Part shown: positions 49,111 through 58,535 of the stretch, in pieces
Layout: the number at the start of each line of letters is the position of its first letter
How positions within the stretch are numbered: position 1 is the first letter of the stretch
Assembly (NCBI GenBank): GCA_014238855.1
Contig: JABAAH010000003.1
Coordinates: 37,088 to 101,087 of the forward strand
Origin: Planctomycetota bacterium
Lineage (GTDB): Bacteria > Planctomycetota > Planctomycetia > Pirellulales > UBA1268
Direction: 5' to 3'
Length of the DNA: 64,000 bases
Made by a program: the position numbers and the translations under genes
Notes under the pieces: model-generated
Databases searched by the model: none
Told to the model about the DNA's origin: nothing
What the model saw: only the letters and a program-made list of their open reading frames with translations

Positions 49111-50628
49111 TTATGCGAGGTCCCGGTTTTGGAAAAGTACGATCGCAATGAGTAAAGCAATCGCTGAATACAAGCCTGCGTAGACTGCTGCCCATGCGAG
49201 ATATCCCCATGGCACTGGTACGCCACCGATTACGGCTGCTTCGATGGTGAAATGTTCAAGCACGGGCAGCAGAGTTGCAAAAAGACGTCCAACAAATCGC
49301 ACGATTGCTAATTTCCCAACGCTTGACTGAACAATGAGTGGAACAAGGTGTCCGAGCACGTAAACCGTAAAGCAAATAATAAGGTTTGGAATCATCCCCA
49401 CTCGTGTTGATACCGCCAGGCTTATTGCTGCTAAAAGAATTGTTTCAAGCAGGGAAAGAACAAGACCTGGGACAACAGTCACCATCTCTGTCGCGCAGTC
49501 TGCCCAAAGGGGTGCGGTTTTTGAGGATTCTCGAGCATCATAGACTACCTTCAGGCTTGTGCTCGACATCAGGACTGCCCCAAGGACCATGAAAATGAGA
49601 AGCGCAACGAGTGATAGCCCAATGAATTTACCAATAATAAATTGTCTGCGTGTAAGTGGTTTTGAAAGCACGGTGAGTGCCGTTCGGCCTTCAATTTCAT
49701 CAGAAACAGTGACACTTGCAGTCCAGATGACAACGAGAAGCGCCAGAATTTTGACGAGTGTAAGCCCACTATCCTTCAACATTTTTACGTCTTCACCAAA
49801 CGTGTTGTAAGGAATCACAATAAACGTCAGTAAAAGAACTATGCCAGCGACAATCGCTACACTGAAGATAGGTTGCCCTATAGCTTCTTTCATTGTTGCT
49901 GATACGACAGCTGCAACACGCCGGATACTGAGCCTGAATAGTGTGTATAAAAGAACTATGATCAGCAGCGTTGCCGTCGTGATTGGAAGAATAGCGACTT
50001 CTGGAAACTCAGGCACAAGCTTCCAATTAATTGTGAGGCTTGCCGCCGCTGCATCTTTTTTATCATTCAGGTTGGTTGCTTCAATCTGCGCGTTTTTACC
50101 AAGAAATGGATTTGGTTTCCCAGCTGACTTTTCCCATGACCATTGCGACTGTTGATCCAGATCAATATTCGGCACCTTAAGCAGGGCAAAACCTTCGATA
50201 GGTTTTTGCGTTCGGATTATAATCGGTTGATCGGTACTGAAAGAAATATTTTCTAATTCTTGTGGTCGAATCGGGAGGTCAATTTTTTCCCTTTCACTTC
50301 CAGGCTCGATAGTCACTACCGTTGACGAAGCATTGACCGTCAGCAGCCGACCAAGTGATTGGCCTATGCTCCGAACAGGGACAAGAGGAGTTAGGGCAAT
50401 CGCTGTCCCAGATGCGGCCAAAAGAAGCCATGCAAGTGGCCCGAGGAAACCATCATGCAAACTCGCTTTGGCCTCCGCAGCGGCTCGTGGTGCGATCATT
50501 CGTAGAAGCCCCCACAGTGCCACAAGAATCAATGATGCGGTAAGAGCTCCCATGCCAACGAGCCAGATCGGCGGTAGTGAGATGAGCCAACGGTTTGCAA
50601 AAAGTGGGGTAATCATGTGTGCGTTCAA
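49111..50628 (-). CDS. ABC-2-type transporter permease
   Basis: Multiple TM segments; VSDEIEGRTALTVLSKPLTRRQFIIGKFIGLSLVALLIFMVLG. Confidence 0.75.
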   Translation of the reverse strand: MNAHMITPLFANRWLISLPPIWLVGMGALTASLILVALWGLLRMIAPRAAAEAKASLHDGFLGPLAWLLLAASGTAIALTPLVPVRSIGQSLGRLLTVNASSTVVTIEPGSEREKIDLPIRPQELENISFSTDQPIIIRTQKPIEGFALLKVPNIDLDQQSQWSWEKSAGKPNPFLGKNAQIEATNLNDKKDAAAASLTINWKLVPEFPEVAILPITTATLLIIVLLYTLFRLSIRRVAAVVSATMKEAIGQPIFSVAIVAGIVLLLTFIVIPYNTFGEDVKMLKDSGLTLVKILALLVVIWTASVTVSDEIEGRTALTVLSKPLTRRQFIIGKFIGLSLVALLIFMVLGAVLMSSTSLKVVYDARESSKTAPLWADCATEMVTVVPGLVLSLLETILLAAISLAVSTRVGMIPNLIICFTVYVLGHLVPLIVQSSVGKLAIVRFVGRLFATLLPVLEHFTIEAAVIGGVPVPWGYLAWAAVYAGLYSAIALLIAIVLFQNRDLA

Positions 50629-50787
50629 TCAATAAAAATAATATGGAAAAGATTCAAACGGTCTCGTCTTCACGAGCCCCCATTGGAATTCTATTGTGGC
50701 ATCGCTACCAATTTTCCGAAAGATGTGGCCCTCAGCCACCGGTAGGTGTTATTTTTTTGGTTCCGACTGTTACCGCCAGAGGTGAAA

Positions 50788-52023
50788 TCAATCTTTCTGA
50801 AGCGGGCCCGCAAGAACCGTTGTCGATGATTGTGTGAGCTGCCATTCGCAGAGGATTCGATGAAGGTCCTCTCTTGAGATTGTGTCAAGTGTCGTCAAAT
50901 CATCACCAACCGATCGATATCGGCCGAGGTGTGCCCATTCGAGCCCAAGGCTAAAGAGCCGTTGTCGAGGCCGTTCTCCTGCGAGAACAACGCGGCTAAG
51001 AAGTTTGTTTCGCGCCTGTTCGACCTCGCTGTCAGTGAGCCCCTTTGTCGCTGCCTCATAAATCTCAATCACACGGTTCAGGAGAGCTTGTGTAGCTTCG
51101 GGTTCACATGAGAGCTGTGTGACGAAAACGCCTGCATCAAGGAAATCATGATGATGGCATGCGGCGTGTTCTGCTTTTCCAGAATCAACAAGATCCCAGT
51201 AGAGGCGGCTTCCGGAGTCATCACCGAGTACGACTGCAAGTAGTTTTGCGGCAAACCGATCAGAGGTGTCCTCCGCAGGCCCCGGAGACATTCGAACGGC
51301 ATATTCCAAGGCCGCCTGATCGCGTGTGATGACGTCGGTTATTGCCTCGGACGGTGTTGTAGAAAACGGGACCTTGCGATTGGAGTGTGAGATTGATTGC
51401 CAGGAACTACAGAGTTGGCGAGCGCTTGCTATGAGTGAATCAAAGTCAACCGCGCCACTTGCTGCCAAAACGAGATTGTCTGCTGAATAACGTTCTTGGT
51501 GATACGAACGCATAGCCTCGACCGGCAGTGCCTCGATGGAAGACTCCGTCCCTAGGACGCTTCTGGCAAGCGGATGGTCTTTAAAGAAGAGAGCCCGACA
51601 CTGGTCATCCGCACCAAAGGGCGGCTGATCGTCATACATTTTTATTTCTTCGAGAATCACCTGCTTTTCGGTAATAAAATCATCTTCACGAAGAGCTGGT
51701 CGCATCATAGCTGCGAGTAATTCGATTGCAGCATGCTGCTTTTCCGGAAGAACCGCCGCGTAATAGACAGTGTCTTCCTCACTCGTGAAGGCATTCGCGC
51801 TTGCACCCATGGAGTCAAAGCGAAGGTTGATGTCTTCGGCGGATAGGGTATCGGTCCCCTTAAATACCATGTGCTCAAGAAAGTGGCTCGCGCCAGAGAT
51901 TGAGTCATGTTCATCTCGTGCGCCTGTTTTCACAAAAAAACCAAGACTCGCTGAATGAGCTGATTCGCTCACTTCCGCAATGATGTCGAGGCCATTTGGA
52001 AGCTGCTCATGGCGAAACTGCAT
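50788..52023 (-). CDS. M16 peptidase, zinc-binding (catalytic) subunit
   Basis: Inverted zinc motif HFLEH (SGASHFLEHMVFKGT) with distal EEIKMYDDQP. Confidence 0.93.
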   Translation of the reverse strand: MQFRHEQLPNGLDIIAEVSESAHSASLGFFVKTGARDEHDSISGASHFLEHMVFKGTDTLSAEDINLRFDSMGASANAFTSEEDTVYYAAVLPEKQHAAIELLAAMMRPALREDDFITEKQVILEEIKMYDDQPPFGADDQCRALFFKDHPLARSVLGTESSIEALPVEAMRSYHQERYSADNLVLAASGAVDFDSLIASARQLCSSWQSISHSNRKVPFSTTPSEAITDVITRDQAALEYAVRMSPGPAEDTSDRFAAKLLAVVLGDDSGSRLYWDLVDSGKAEHAACHHHDFLDAGVFVTQLSCEPEATQALLNRVIEIYEAATKGLTDSEVEQARNKLLSRVVLAGERPRQRLFSLGLEWAHLGRYRSVGDDLTTLDTISREDLHRILCEWQLTQSSTTVLAGPLQKD

Positions 52024-53275
52024 CAGGCACCTCTAGAGGGTTACGGCCGAGAGAAACAGTAGTGACTTCGGAGAGAGGATTCTGGGCGAGCCAATGCTCA
52101 ATACTCTCGACGGTAAGGTTATCAAGGCGCTCGAGATCTTCGGCAAGTGACCGAATGCGCCCGAGATGAAACCACTGTCGTGCCATCGCTCCTGCACGTG
52201 CCGCCGTTGATTCTTGTTGCATGACAAGCCCACTCTTCGCTCGAGCTTTCACTCGATCAAGTTCTTCATTGGTGATCGTCCCAGGAAGACGCTTAATTTC
52301 ATGCAGCATGACATCTAAAGTTTCTTGGGCTCGATCTGCTGTAGTGCCTGAGTAGGCCATCGCTGCAGCGATATCTCGCTGAGTTTGGTAACCAGCCGAG
52401 ACGCTGTAGCAGAGACCTCGTTTTTCGCGAACCTCGGTAAAGAGCCTTGAACTCGAGCCTCCACCTAAAACAGCAAGAGCAGCTGTTGCCTGGAGTGAAT
52501 CGGGGTCCCTGTAGGGAGGCACGTCCCACGCCAGTGCAATATGAGTCTGTTGTGAATCATAGGGAACGTGGCATGTCTTTTTGCCTCGTTCACCATTGGT
52601 TACTGGTTCACGATTTTGTCCTTGCCAGTCGCCGAACAGTGAATCAATCTGCTTTGTGAACTCAGGCCAGTCAAGACGTCCAGCTACAGAGATAATCATA
52701 TCTTGCGGTTGGATAAAGCGAGTCACGAATTTCTGAACATCCGAGTGCTGCAGGTTACTGACATCAGCCGAGGTGCCTTCACTTGGAAGGCCCCAAGGGG
52801 ATGGGTAGTGTGCTTTTCGAAGAGCGAGCATCGTCCGGTGAGTTGGGTCATCTTCGGTGCCGGCGAGGTTCTGCAGAACAACTTGGCGAGCCGGATCAAA
52901 CTGCTGTTTGTCCAGAAGGGGGCGTCGGAGGATATCGGCATAGATTTCTAATGATTCTGGTAGCTGTCGCGATACCATAGCGCCTGCAAAACTACCATGG
53001 CTCATTGAGACTGACTGCGACCACTGAACGCCGGCATTGTCAAGCGAGGCAACGAGTTGTTTGCTGTCTCGATCTCCGGCACCTCGGAGCATGAGCTCGC
53101 CGGTAAGTGTTGCGAGACCACAGCACGAACGAATGGTTGTGCCATTCATGAGAGAATCGCAGAGGCTGCCAGCGGCAACATGGAAAGATACTGAGACTGA
53201 TTCAACACCAGGCAAGAACTCACCGAGTAGAGTAATTCCGTTGTCTAGGGTAGCCGTTTGAAGGGTCTGCTTCAC
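52007..53275 (-). CDS. M16 family protein lacking HxxEH (non-catalytic partner)
   Basis: GLATLTGELMLRGAG at the HxxEH position; retains VREKRGLCYSVSAGYQTQRD; overlaps the catalytic subunit gene by 17 bp. Confidence 0.9.
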   Translation of the reverse strand: MKQTLQTATLDNGITLLGEFLPGVESVSVSFHVAAGSLCDSLMNGTTIRSCCGLATLTGELMLRGAGDRDSKQLVASLDNAGVQWSQSVSMSHGSFAGAMVSRQLPESLEIYADILRRPLLDKQQFDPARQVVLQNLAGTEDDPTHRTMLALRKAHYPSPWGLPSEGTSADVSNLQHSDVQKFVTRFIQPQDMIISVAGRLDWPEFTKQIDSLFGDWQGQNREPVTNGERGKKTCHVPYDSQQTHIALAWDVPPYRDPDSLQATAALAVLGGGSSSRLFTEVREKRGLCYSVSAGYQTQRDIAAAMAYSGTTADRAQETLDVMLHEIKRLPGTITNEELDRVKARAKSGLVMQQESTAARAGAMARQWFHLGRIRSLAEDLERLDNLTVESIEHWLAQNPLSEVTTVSLGRNPLEVPDAVSP

Positions 53276-53306
53276 AAATCTCTGCTTCTGTCATGCGGAC
53301 AAACAA

Positions 53307-54161
53307 TCATACTGGAGACGAGCCAATCAGCGGTTTTGATGCACCGGAGGGCATCATCTGCAAATTGCCGTTGGTAGAGTCTGCCATATCTGGTGGTGTC
53401 TCCGCCACTGCTAGCTCATCAACCACGGAGGAAACCATCGTAGCAATCAAGTCTTGCTGGTTTTTGCTGGTTTCATTGCTGGTCTCATTGCTGGTCTCAT
53501 TGAATTCGTTTTGATGCCGTATTCGGCTTTCAGGAAATCCAAGTGGCAGGGGATTAATAGAAGAATGCCCACTGTCGGTAAAGAGTATGGAATCGACTGG
53601 TTTATAAATAGTTTTTGATCTTCGGAAACCAAGACGTTGATAGAGCCTGATTGCTGCGATATTTTCTGCAGTCACTTCGAGACTTACTCGATAGGCACCA
53701 GCGGTTTGGAACCCGGACAACGCACGTTCAATCAAGACACTGCCAAGTCCACTGCCTCGTTGAGATGGCACTATGCCGATATTTTGTATCGATCCTACGC
53801 CTGAGCGATCGAGTACACCTTGGATTGTTCCGCACCACTCGAGTGGTGCAAGCGGAGCCTTTTCGTGTCTTCGGAAGCGACCACTATTTCGCGCTACCAA
53901 CCAGGTCGCCTCAGGGAGAAAACCGGGCTTTCTGCGTATTTCATGCATGAGCCTTCGGCAGCCAGAAAGTACACCAAGGCAGGGGAACACCTGTGCATCG
54001 ATTTCCTTGCAAAACGCCTCGTGCTTCGTCCGTGCGTGTGCATCAAGAAGGCCTTCATTCCATGGGACAAGATGGTACCCAGGTGTCAGTGATACCGACG
54101 GTACAAACGATCTGGGAAGATCGATTTCCATTCGGAAACGTTTGCAATAACCCGAGTCCAT
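53307..54161 (-). CDS. GNAT family N-acetyltransferase
   Basis: IGIVPSQRGSGLGSVLIERALSGFQTAGAYRVSLEVTAENIAAIRLYQRLGFRRSKTIYKPV. Confidence 0.85.
   Translation of the reverse strand: MDSGYCKRFRMEIDLPRSFVPSVSLTPGYHLVPWNEGLLDAHARTKHEAFCKEIDAQVFPCLGVLSGCRRLMHEIRRKPGFLPEATWLVARNSGRFRRHEKAPLAPLEWCGTIQGVLDRSGVGSIQNIGIVPSQRGSGLGSVLIERALSGFQTAGAYRVSLEVTAENIAAIRLYQRLGFRRSKTIYKPVDSILFTDSGHSSINPLPLGFPESRIRHQNEFNETSNETSNETSKNQQDLIATMVSSVVDELAVAETPPDMADSTNGNLQMMPSGASKPLIGSSPV
53464..53499 (-). repeat. 12-bp in-frame tandem repeat, 3 copies
   Basis: (TTGCTGGTYTCA)x3 on plus strand, encoding NETSNETSNETS on minus. Confidence 0.93.
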
Positions 54162-54290
54162 GGGGAAGAGCCTCTTTAAAAGAATTGATACAACACGATA
54201 GCCCTGAACCTAAGACTGCATGATCTTTCCGTCAACGCGCTGGTTTCAGGCCATCAAATCTGCCCTGAAAACATTGATAATACTCAGATT

Positions 54291-54352
54291 GCGGGAATCG
54301 AGCGGATTATACCGGTGGTGCAGCGTCACTGCGGTGGCAGTGCAGTTCCCGC
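54291..54352. promoter_or_regulatory. Nested inverted repeats upstream of metal ABC operon
   Basis: Outer arms GCGGGAA (54291-54297) / TTCCCGC (54346-54352); inner CACTGC-GGTG-GCAGTG (54327-54342). Confidence 0.45.
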
Positions 54353-54374
54353 GGTATTACGATACAATTTTTGA

Positions 54375-55343
54375 TTGACCAAAAAAAGGTTTTTGAGAGG
54401 CCGAAAAAAAATGCTGCGATTATTTAAGTTCTTTGTTGTTTTTTTGCTGTTTGTGGCGTCCTGGAAAACTTCCCAAGCAACTTCACCCATCCGTGTTGTC
54501 GCTACCACAACAGTAGTTGCTGATTTAGTTGAGCATGTTGGTGGTGATTGTGTTGTAGTCGAAAGTCTCATGGCTGATGGTGTTGATCCCCATTCGTATC
54601 GTGCCACGCCACGAGACATTGACAGGCTTGTTCGCGCGGACCTGATTGTTGCCAACGGACTCCATCTTGAGGGCAAGTTGGCTGAACTCCTTGAACGAAT
54701 AGGTCGTAAGCGTCCTTTTGTAGCTGTTGGCGATGCCGTGCCAAAAACGGAACTTCTTTCCATCGGTAACGAACTCTTTGATCCACATATATGGTTTGAT
54801 GCAAAGCTTTGGAGTTATTGCCCGCCTGCGGTTGCTGAAGCGTTGTCAAAATTGGATGCTGGATCTGCCGAGCAGTACCGGCAGGGTGCGACAAAATACG
54901 CGGCAGAACTTTTAGAACTCGATAGAACGATTCGTCAGAAGTTCAAAAAAATTCCTCGCCAGCATCGAGTGCTGATTACAGCCCATGATGCGTTTCGCTA
55001 TTTCGGTCGAGCTTATGGAATTGAAGTCGTTGGGGTACAAGGAACGAGTACTGAGAGTGAGGCTGGTCTGGCTGATATAAATCAATTGGTCGACATGGTT
55101 GTTGCCCGTCGAATACCTGCGGTATTTGTCGAGACGAGTGTATCTGATCGAAATGTTACAGCGTTGATAGAGGGTGCTGCGGCACGTGGTCATACGGTAC
55201 GTCTTGGTGGGCGGCTGTACTCCGATGCCTTGGGGCCGGTTGGAGGGGGGGGTGATACGCTTAAGCGTGCCTTGCTCTCGAACGTTGATACTATTGTTAA
55301 AGCGCTTCATGTAACGAGCACTCTTCCGGATAGTCTTGAGTAA
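54375..55343 (+). CDS. Metal (Zn/Mn) ABC transporter substrate-binding protein (TroA/ZnuA family)
   Basis: VVATTTVVADLVEHVGGDCVVVESLMADGVDPHSYRATPRD, DPHIWFDAKLWS, LITAHDAFRYFGRAYGIEVVGVQGTSTESEAG. Confidence 0.94.
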   Translation: MTKKRFLRGRKKMLRLFKFFVVFLLFVASWKTSQATSPIRVVATTTVVADLVEHVGGDCVVVESLMADGVDPHSYRATPRDIDRLVRADLIVANGLHLEGKLAELLERIGRKRPFVAVGDAVPKTELLSIGNELFDPHIWFDAKLWSYCPPAVAEALSKLDAGSAEQYRQGATKYAAELLELDRTIRQKFKKIPRQHRVLITAHDAFRYFGRAYGIEVVGVQGTSTESEAGLADINQLVDMVVARRIPAVFVETSVSDRNVTALIEGAAARGHTVRLGGRLYSDALGPVGGGGDTLKRALLSNVDTIVKALHVTSTLPDSLE

Positions 55344-55390
55344 CTCGTTTGCCTTCGTGCACGAATGCGTCGGGGAAGGAAAACATCTTC

Positions 55391-56191
55391 ATGGTTGGGA
55401 ATGACTCTGCTTCTGAGGTGCATGCCGATGCACCGATGCTTGAGTGGCATGACCTCACTGTTGCATATGGTCGTCGGCCAGTCTTGTGGAATGTTGATTT
55501 CGAGATTCCCAAGCCTTGCCTTTTTGGCATTATTGGTCCCAATGGCGCGGGGAAGAGTACCCTGCTCAAGGCGAGTTTGGATCTTGTGCAAAGAGCTGGA
55601 GGATGTGTCCGGTTTTGGGGGCAGCCACTTGCTCAGGTTCGTTCAAGAATTGCGTATGTACCCCAAAGAGAAACGGTTGATTGGGATTTTCCAGTGACCG
55701 TTATGGATGTCGTCCGAATGGGGGCAACGTCAAAGTTAGGTTGGTTCCAACGAGGTGGGAAACGTGAACGCGAATTAGCCTTGCATAGTCTTGATCGTGT
55801 TGGGCTCGCTGATTTCTCAAATAGACAGATCGGGAAACTTTCAGGGGGCCAGCAGCAGAGAGTCTTTTTAGCTCGAGCGCTTGCCCGCGAGGCGGAGATT
55901 TACCTGCTTGATGAGCCCATGGCAGGTGTTGATGCTGGGTCGCAAGAGCAGATATTCAACATTCTGGCTACTCTTCGAGATCAAGGGAAACTTATTGTTG
56001 CGGTTCATCATGACATTCGCACGGCTGTTGAATGGTTTGATGCAGTAGCGCTTGTCGATATGCGTCTCGTTGCTGCCGGCCCGACAGCAGAGATTCTTAC
56101 GCCTGAAAACCTCACAATGACATATTCCGGTCGACTGAGTGTTTTGGATGAAATTGGAGAAGCTGTTGAGCGAGGAGGAAGAACATCATGA
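55391..56191 (+). CDS. Metal ABC transporter ATP-binding protein
   Basis: GIIGPNGAGKSTLLKASLDL Walker A, LSGGQQQRVFLARALAREAEIYLLDEPMAGVD. Confidence 0.96.
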   Translation: MVGNDSASEVHADAPMLEWHDLTVAYGRRPVLWNVDFEIPKPCLFGIIGPNGAGKSTLLKASLDLVQRAGGCVRFWGQPLAQVRSRIAYVPQRETVDWDFPVTVMDVVRMGATSKLGWFQRGGKRERELALHSLDRVGLADFSNRQIGKLSGGQQQRVFLARALAREAEIYLLDEPMAGVDAGSQEQIFNILATLRDQGKLIVAVHHDIRTAVEWFDAVALVDMRLVAAGPTAEILTPENLTMTYSGRLSVLDEIGEAVERGGRTS

Positions 56192-57135
56192 TCCGCCTGA
56201 GCGTGATCGCGGCCTTCCTCCCCTACAACACACTTGTCGTAGCTGCGGGTGTTGCAGCAGTTGGTTGTGCTGCGGGGGTGATTGGTACGTTTGGAGTTCT
56301 TCGTAAGCGGGCGTTAGTTGGTGATGCGGCGGCTCATGCAACGCTTGTTGGTGTCGCATCCGCTTTGCTCCTGACTGGACAGCGTGATCTCGCTGTTCTT
56401 CTTGTCGGTGGCCTGACTTCAGCAATGGTTGCGATAGTTCTTTTGGTTCTCATTCGAAAGTTCACCCGTACTCGTGATGACGCAGCAATCGCAATCGTAC
56501 TGAGCGTTTCTTTTGGGCTGGGGATTACATTAATTTCTGGAATGGTGTCTCGTGGGATTCCTGGGAGTGGAGGCTTGGAGCGATTTTTACTTGGACACAC
56601 AGCGTCGCTGACGGCCCATGATGCAATCTTGCTTGGGGCTGTTTCCGCTACAAGTGTGTTGTGTATCGTGGTCGGTCTGAAGGAAGCAACAATGGTTGCT
56701 TTTGATCGAGATTTTGCCGCGGCGGCTGGGTGGCCTGCAGCAACAATAGATTTCGTGTTAATTGCTCTTGTTGCGGTGATGGTTGTTGTCGGGTTGCCAG
56801 CAGCAGGTGCGGTCTTGGTGACGGCACTCGTAGTCATTCCGCCAGCAGTTGCCCGTCAGTGGACAGAGCGAATTGTGCCGATGCTGGTCATTGCCGGAAC
56901 TGTTGGACTCGTGAGCTCGCTCTTGGGCGTTGCGATTAGCAGTGTAGCCGTTCAGATACCAACTGGGCCGGTTGTCGTTCTTGTAGCAACATCATTTTTA
57001 ATTTTTTCTGTTTTTCTGGCACCTTGCCGGGGAATCGTATGGCGGGCTAGAGCTACAAGTCTGCTCCCTTCTGCCTGTTGTGAAGAAAAAGATGCCGAGA
57101 CAACTGCCCGTGTAGTGACGGAGCAAAAACTGTGA
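56188..57135 (+). CDS. Metal ABC transporter permease (ABC-3 family)
   Basis: GVLRKRALVGDAAAHATLVGVASALLLTG; 4-bp overlap with the ATPase gene. Confidence 0.93.
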   Translation: MIRLSVIAAFLPYNTLVVAAGVAAVGCAAGVIGTFGVLRKRALVGDAAAHATLVGVASALLLTGQRDLAVLLVGGLTSAMVAIVLLVLIRKFTRTRDDAAIAIVLSVSFGLGITLISGMVSRGIPGSGGLERFLLGHTASLTAHDAILLGAVSATSVLCIVVGLKEATMVAFDRDFAAAAGWPAATIDFVLIALVAVMVVVGLPAAGAVLVTALVVIPPAVARQWTERIVPMLVIAGTVGLVSSLLGVAISSVAVQIPTGPVVVLVATSFLIFSVFLAPCRGIVWRARATSLLPSACCEEKDAETTARVVTEQKL

Positions 57136-58424
57136 TCAATCTCGTTGCAGATTCTGCTATCACGCTATGGTTTGATCGGGTAGGCCCATTGCATGGATGG
57201 GCTATAGCAACAGCGGTAGTTGTTTCTGCATGCTGTGCAATCGTTGGCACACTGTTGGTTGTTCGTCAAATGAGCTTGTTGGGTGATGCGATCAGCCATG
57301 CGGTTCTACCTGGGCTTGTTGTAGCGGTACTTTGTGGTGCTCAGCCCGGTGGAGTCGGTGTATTACTTGGGGCTACCGTAGCTGCAATGACTACCGTGTG
57401 GTCCACCCGATTTCTTTTTCGTCACGCGGGGCTTTGGGAAGACGCAAGTGTCGGAGTTGCATTCACAACGCTCTTCGCTGCTGGGGTGTTGCTGATCACC
57501 GTATCAGGTTCTCGGGTTGATCTTGACCCTGGTTGCGTTCTCTACGGTATCCTAGAACTTGTACCCTTTGATACTGTGAGTGTGTACGGGTGGGATCTCC
57601 CAAGGGCTTTTGTATCTGCGTTGTCTGTTCTCGTGCTTATTATTTTTGGTGTTTGGTGCACATGGCGGTGGCAGATTTTTACGGCGTTTGATACTGATGC
57701 TGCAAAAGCAGCTGGAATACCAGTAGGAGGGGTGACATGTGGTCTCCTGATAGGCGTATCACTAGCTACGGTCACCGGGTTTGTCGCGGTCGGTGCGATT
57801 CTTGTCGTTGCCATGCTTGTGGTTCCCGCTGCCGCTGCGGAGCGATTGGTTCACAGGCTCCACCATGCGGTTTGGCTCGCGGTGCTATTTGCAGCCGTAG
57901 GTGCCGTTGGAGGCTATCTTCTTGCATGGAGATTCAGTACCTCCGCCGCGGGGATGATGGCGGTCGTGTTAGGCGTCGAGTATCTCGTTGCTATTCTCAT
58001 TGCACCAGATGATGGCGTAGCGGCTCGACTTGTTTCAAAATTAGTCTATTTGTGGCGAGTGCAAATCGAAGACCGACTGGCGTCACTGTGGAGAGCGGAA
58101 GAATCAAAGCAGTTGGTACAGGAAGGTGGTTTCGCAGGACTTATTAATCGATGGTTATGTGTACGTGGCAAGTTACGAAAAGAAGAAAACGTTTTTGTCT
58201 TAACTCCACAAGGACGAATGCATGCCGAACTCATCGTTCGATCTCATCGATTGTGGGAAACCTGGCTTGGGAAACATGTTGATCTCCCCGTCGATCACCT
58301 TCATCCACCAGCAGAGTGGATTGAACATCATCTTGGAGAGCAAGTAAGAAAACGTATTGAGGATGAACTTGGCAATAAAGATATCGACCCACACGGAAGC
58401 ATGATTCCAAAGGAAAAGCGGTGA
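57132..58424 (+). CDS. Metal ABC transporter permease fused to DtxR/MntR-like C-terminal region
   Basis: N-terminal ABC-3 permease (LLVVRQMSLLGDAISHAVLPGLVVA); C-terminal VFVLTPQGRMHAELIVRSHRLWETWLGKHVDLPVDHLHPPAEWIEHHLGEQVRKRIEDELGNKDIDPHGSMIP. Confidence 0.92.
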   Translation: MINLVADSAITLWFDRVGPLHGWAIATAVVVSACCAIVGTLLVVRQMSLLGDAISHAVLPGLVVAVLCGAQPGGVGVLLGATVAAMTTVWSTRFLFRHAGLWEDASVGVAFTTLFAAGVLLITVSGSRVDLDPGCVLYGILELVPFDTVSVYGWDLPRAFVSALSVLVLIIFGVWCTWRWQIFTAFDTDAAKAAGIPVGGVTCGLLIGVSLATVTGFVAVGAILVVAMLVVPAAAAERLVHRLHHAVWLAVLFAAVGAVGGYLLAWRFSTSAAGMMAVVLGVEYLVAILIAPDDGVAARLVSKLVYLWRVQIEDRLASLWRAEESKQLVQEGGFAGLINRWLCVRGKLRKEENVFVLTPQGRMHAELIVRSHRLWETWLGKHVDLPVDHLHPPAEWIEHHLGEQVRKRIEDELGNKDIDPHGSMIPKEKR

Positions 58425-58429
58425 CCCAT

Positions 58430-58463
58430 TTTTTGCTGCTACGCGGTTTTTGCTGCTACGCGG
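58430..58463. repeat. 17-bp direct tandem repeat, 2 copies
   Basis: (TTTTTGCTGCTACGCGG)x2, degenerate partial copy TTTTTGCTGACGC at 58531-58543. Confidence 0.9.
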
Positions 58464-58509
58464 TTTGATTGCGAAGTGTGGAGAGTGATCCTGTGACGCA
58501 TGTTTATTT

Positions 58510-58535
58510 AAAACGTCTTCAGCAGAACGTTTTTT
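58510..58535 (+). terminator. Terminator-like hairpin downstream of metal ABC operon
   Basis: AAAACGT-cttcagcaga-ACGTTTT followed by TT. Confidence 0.4.
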
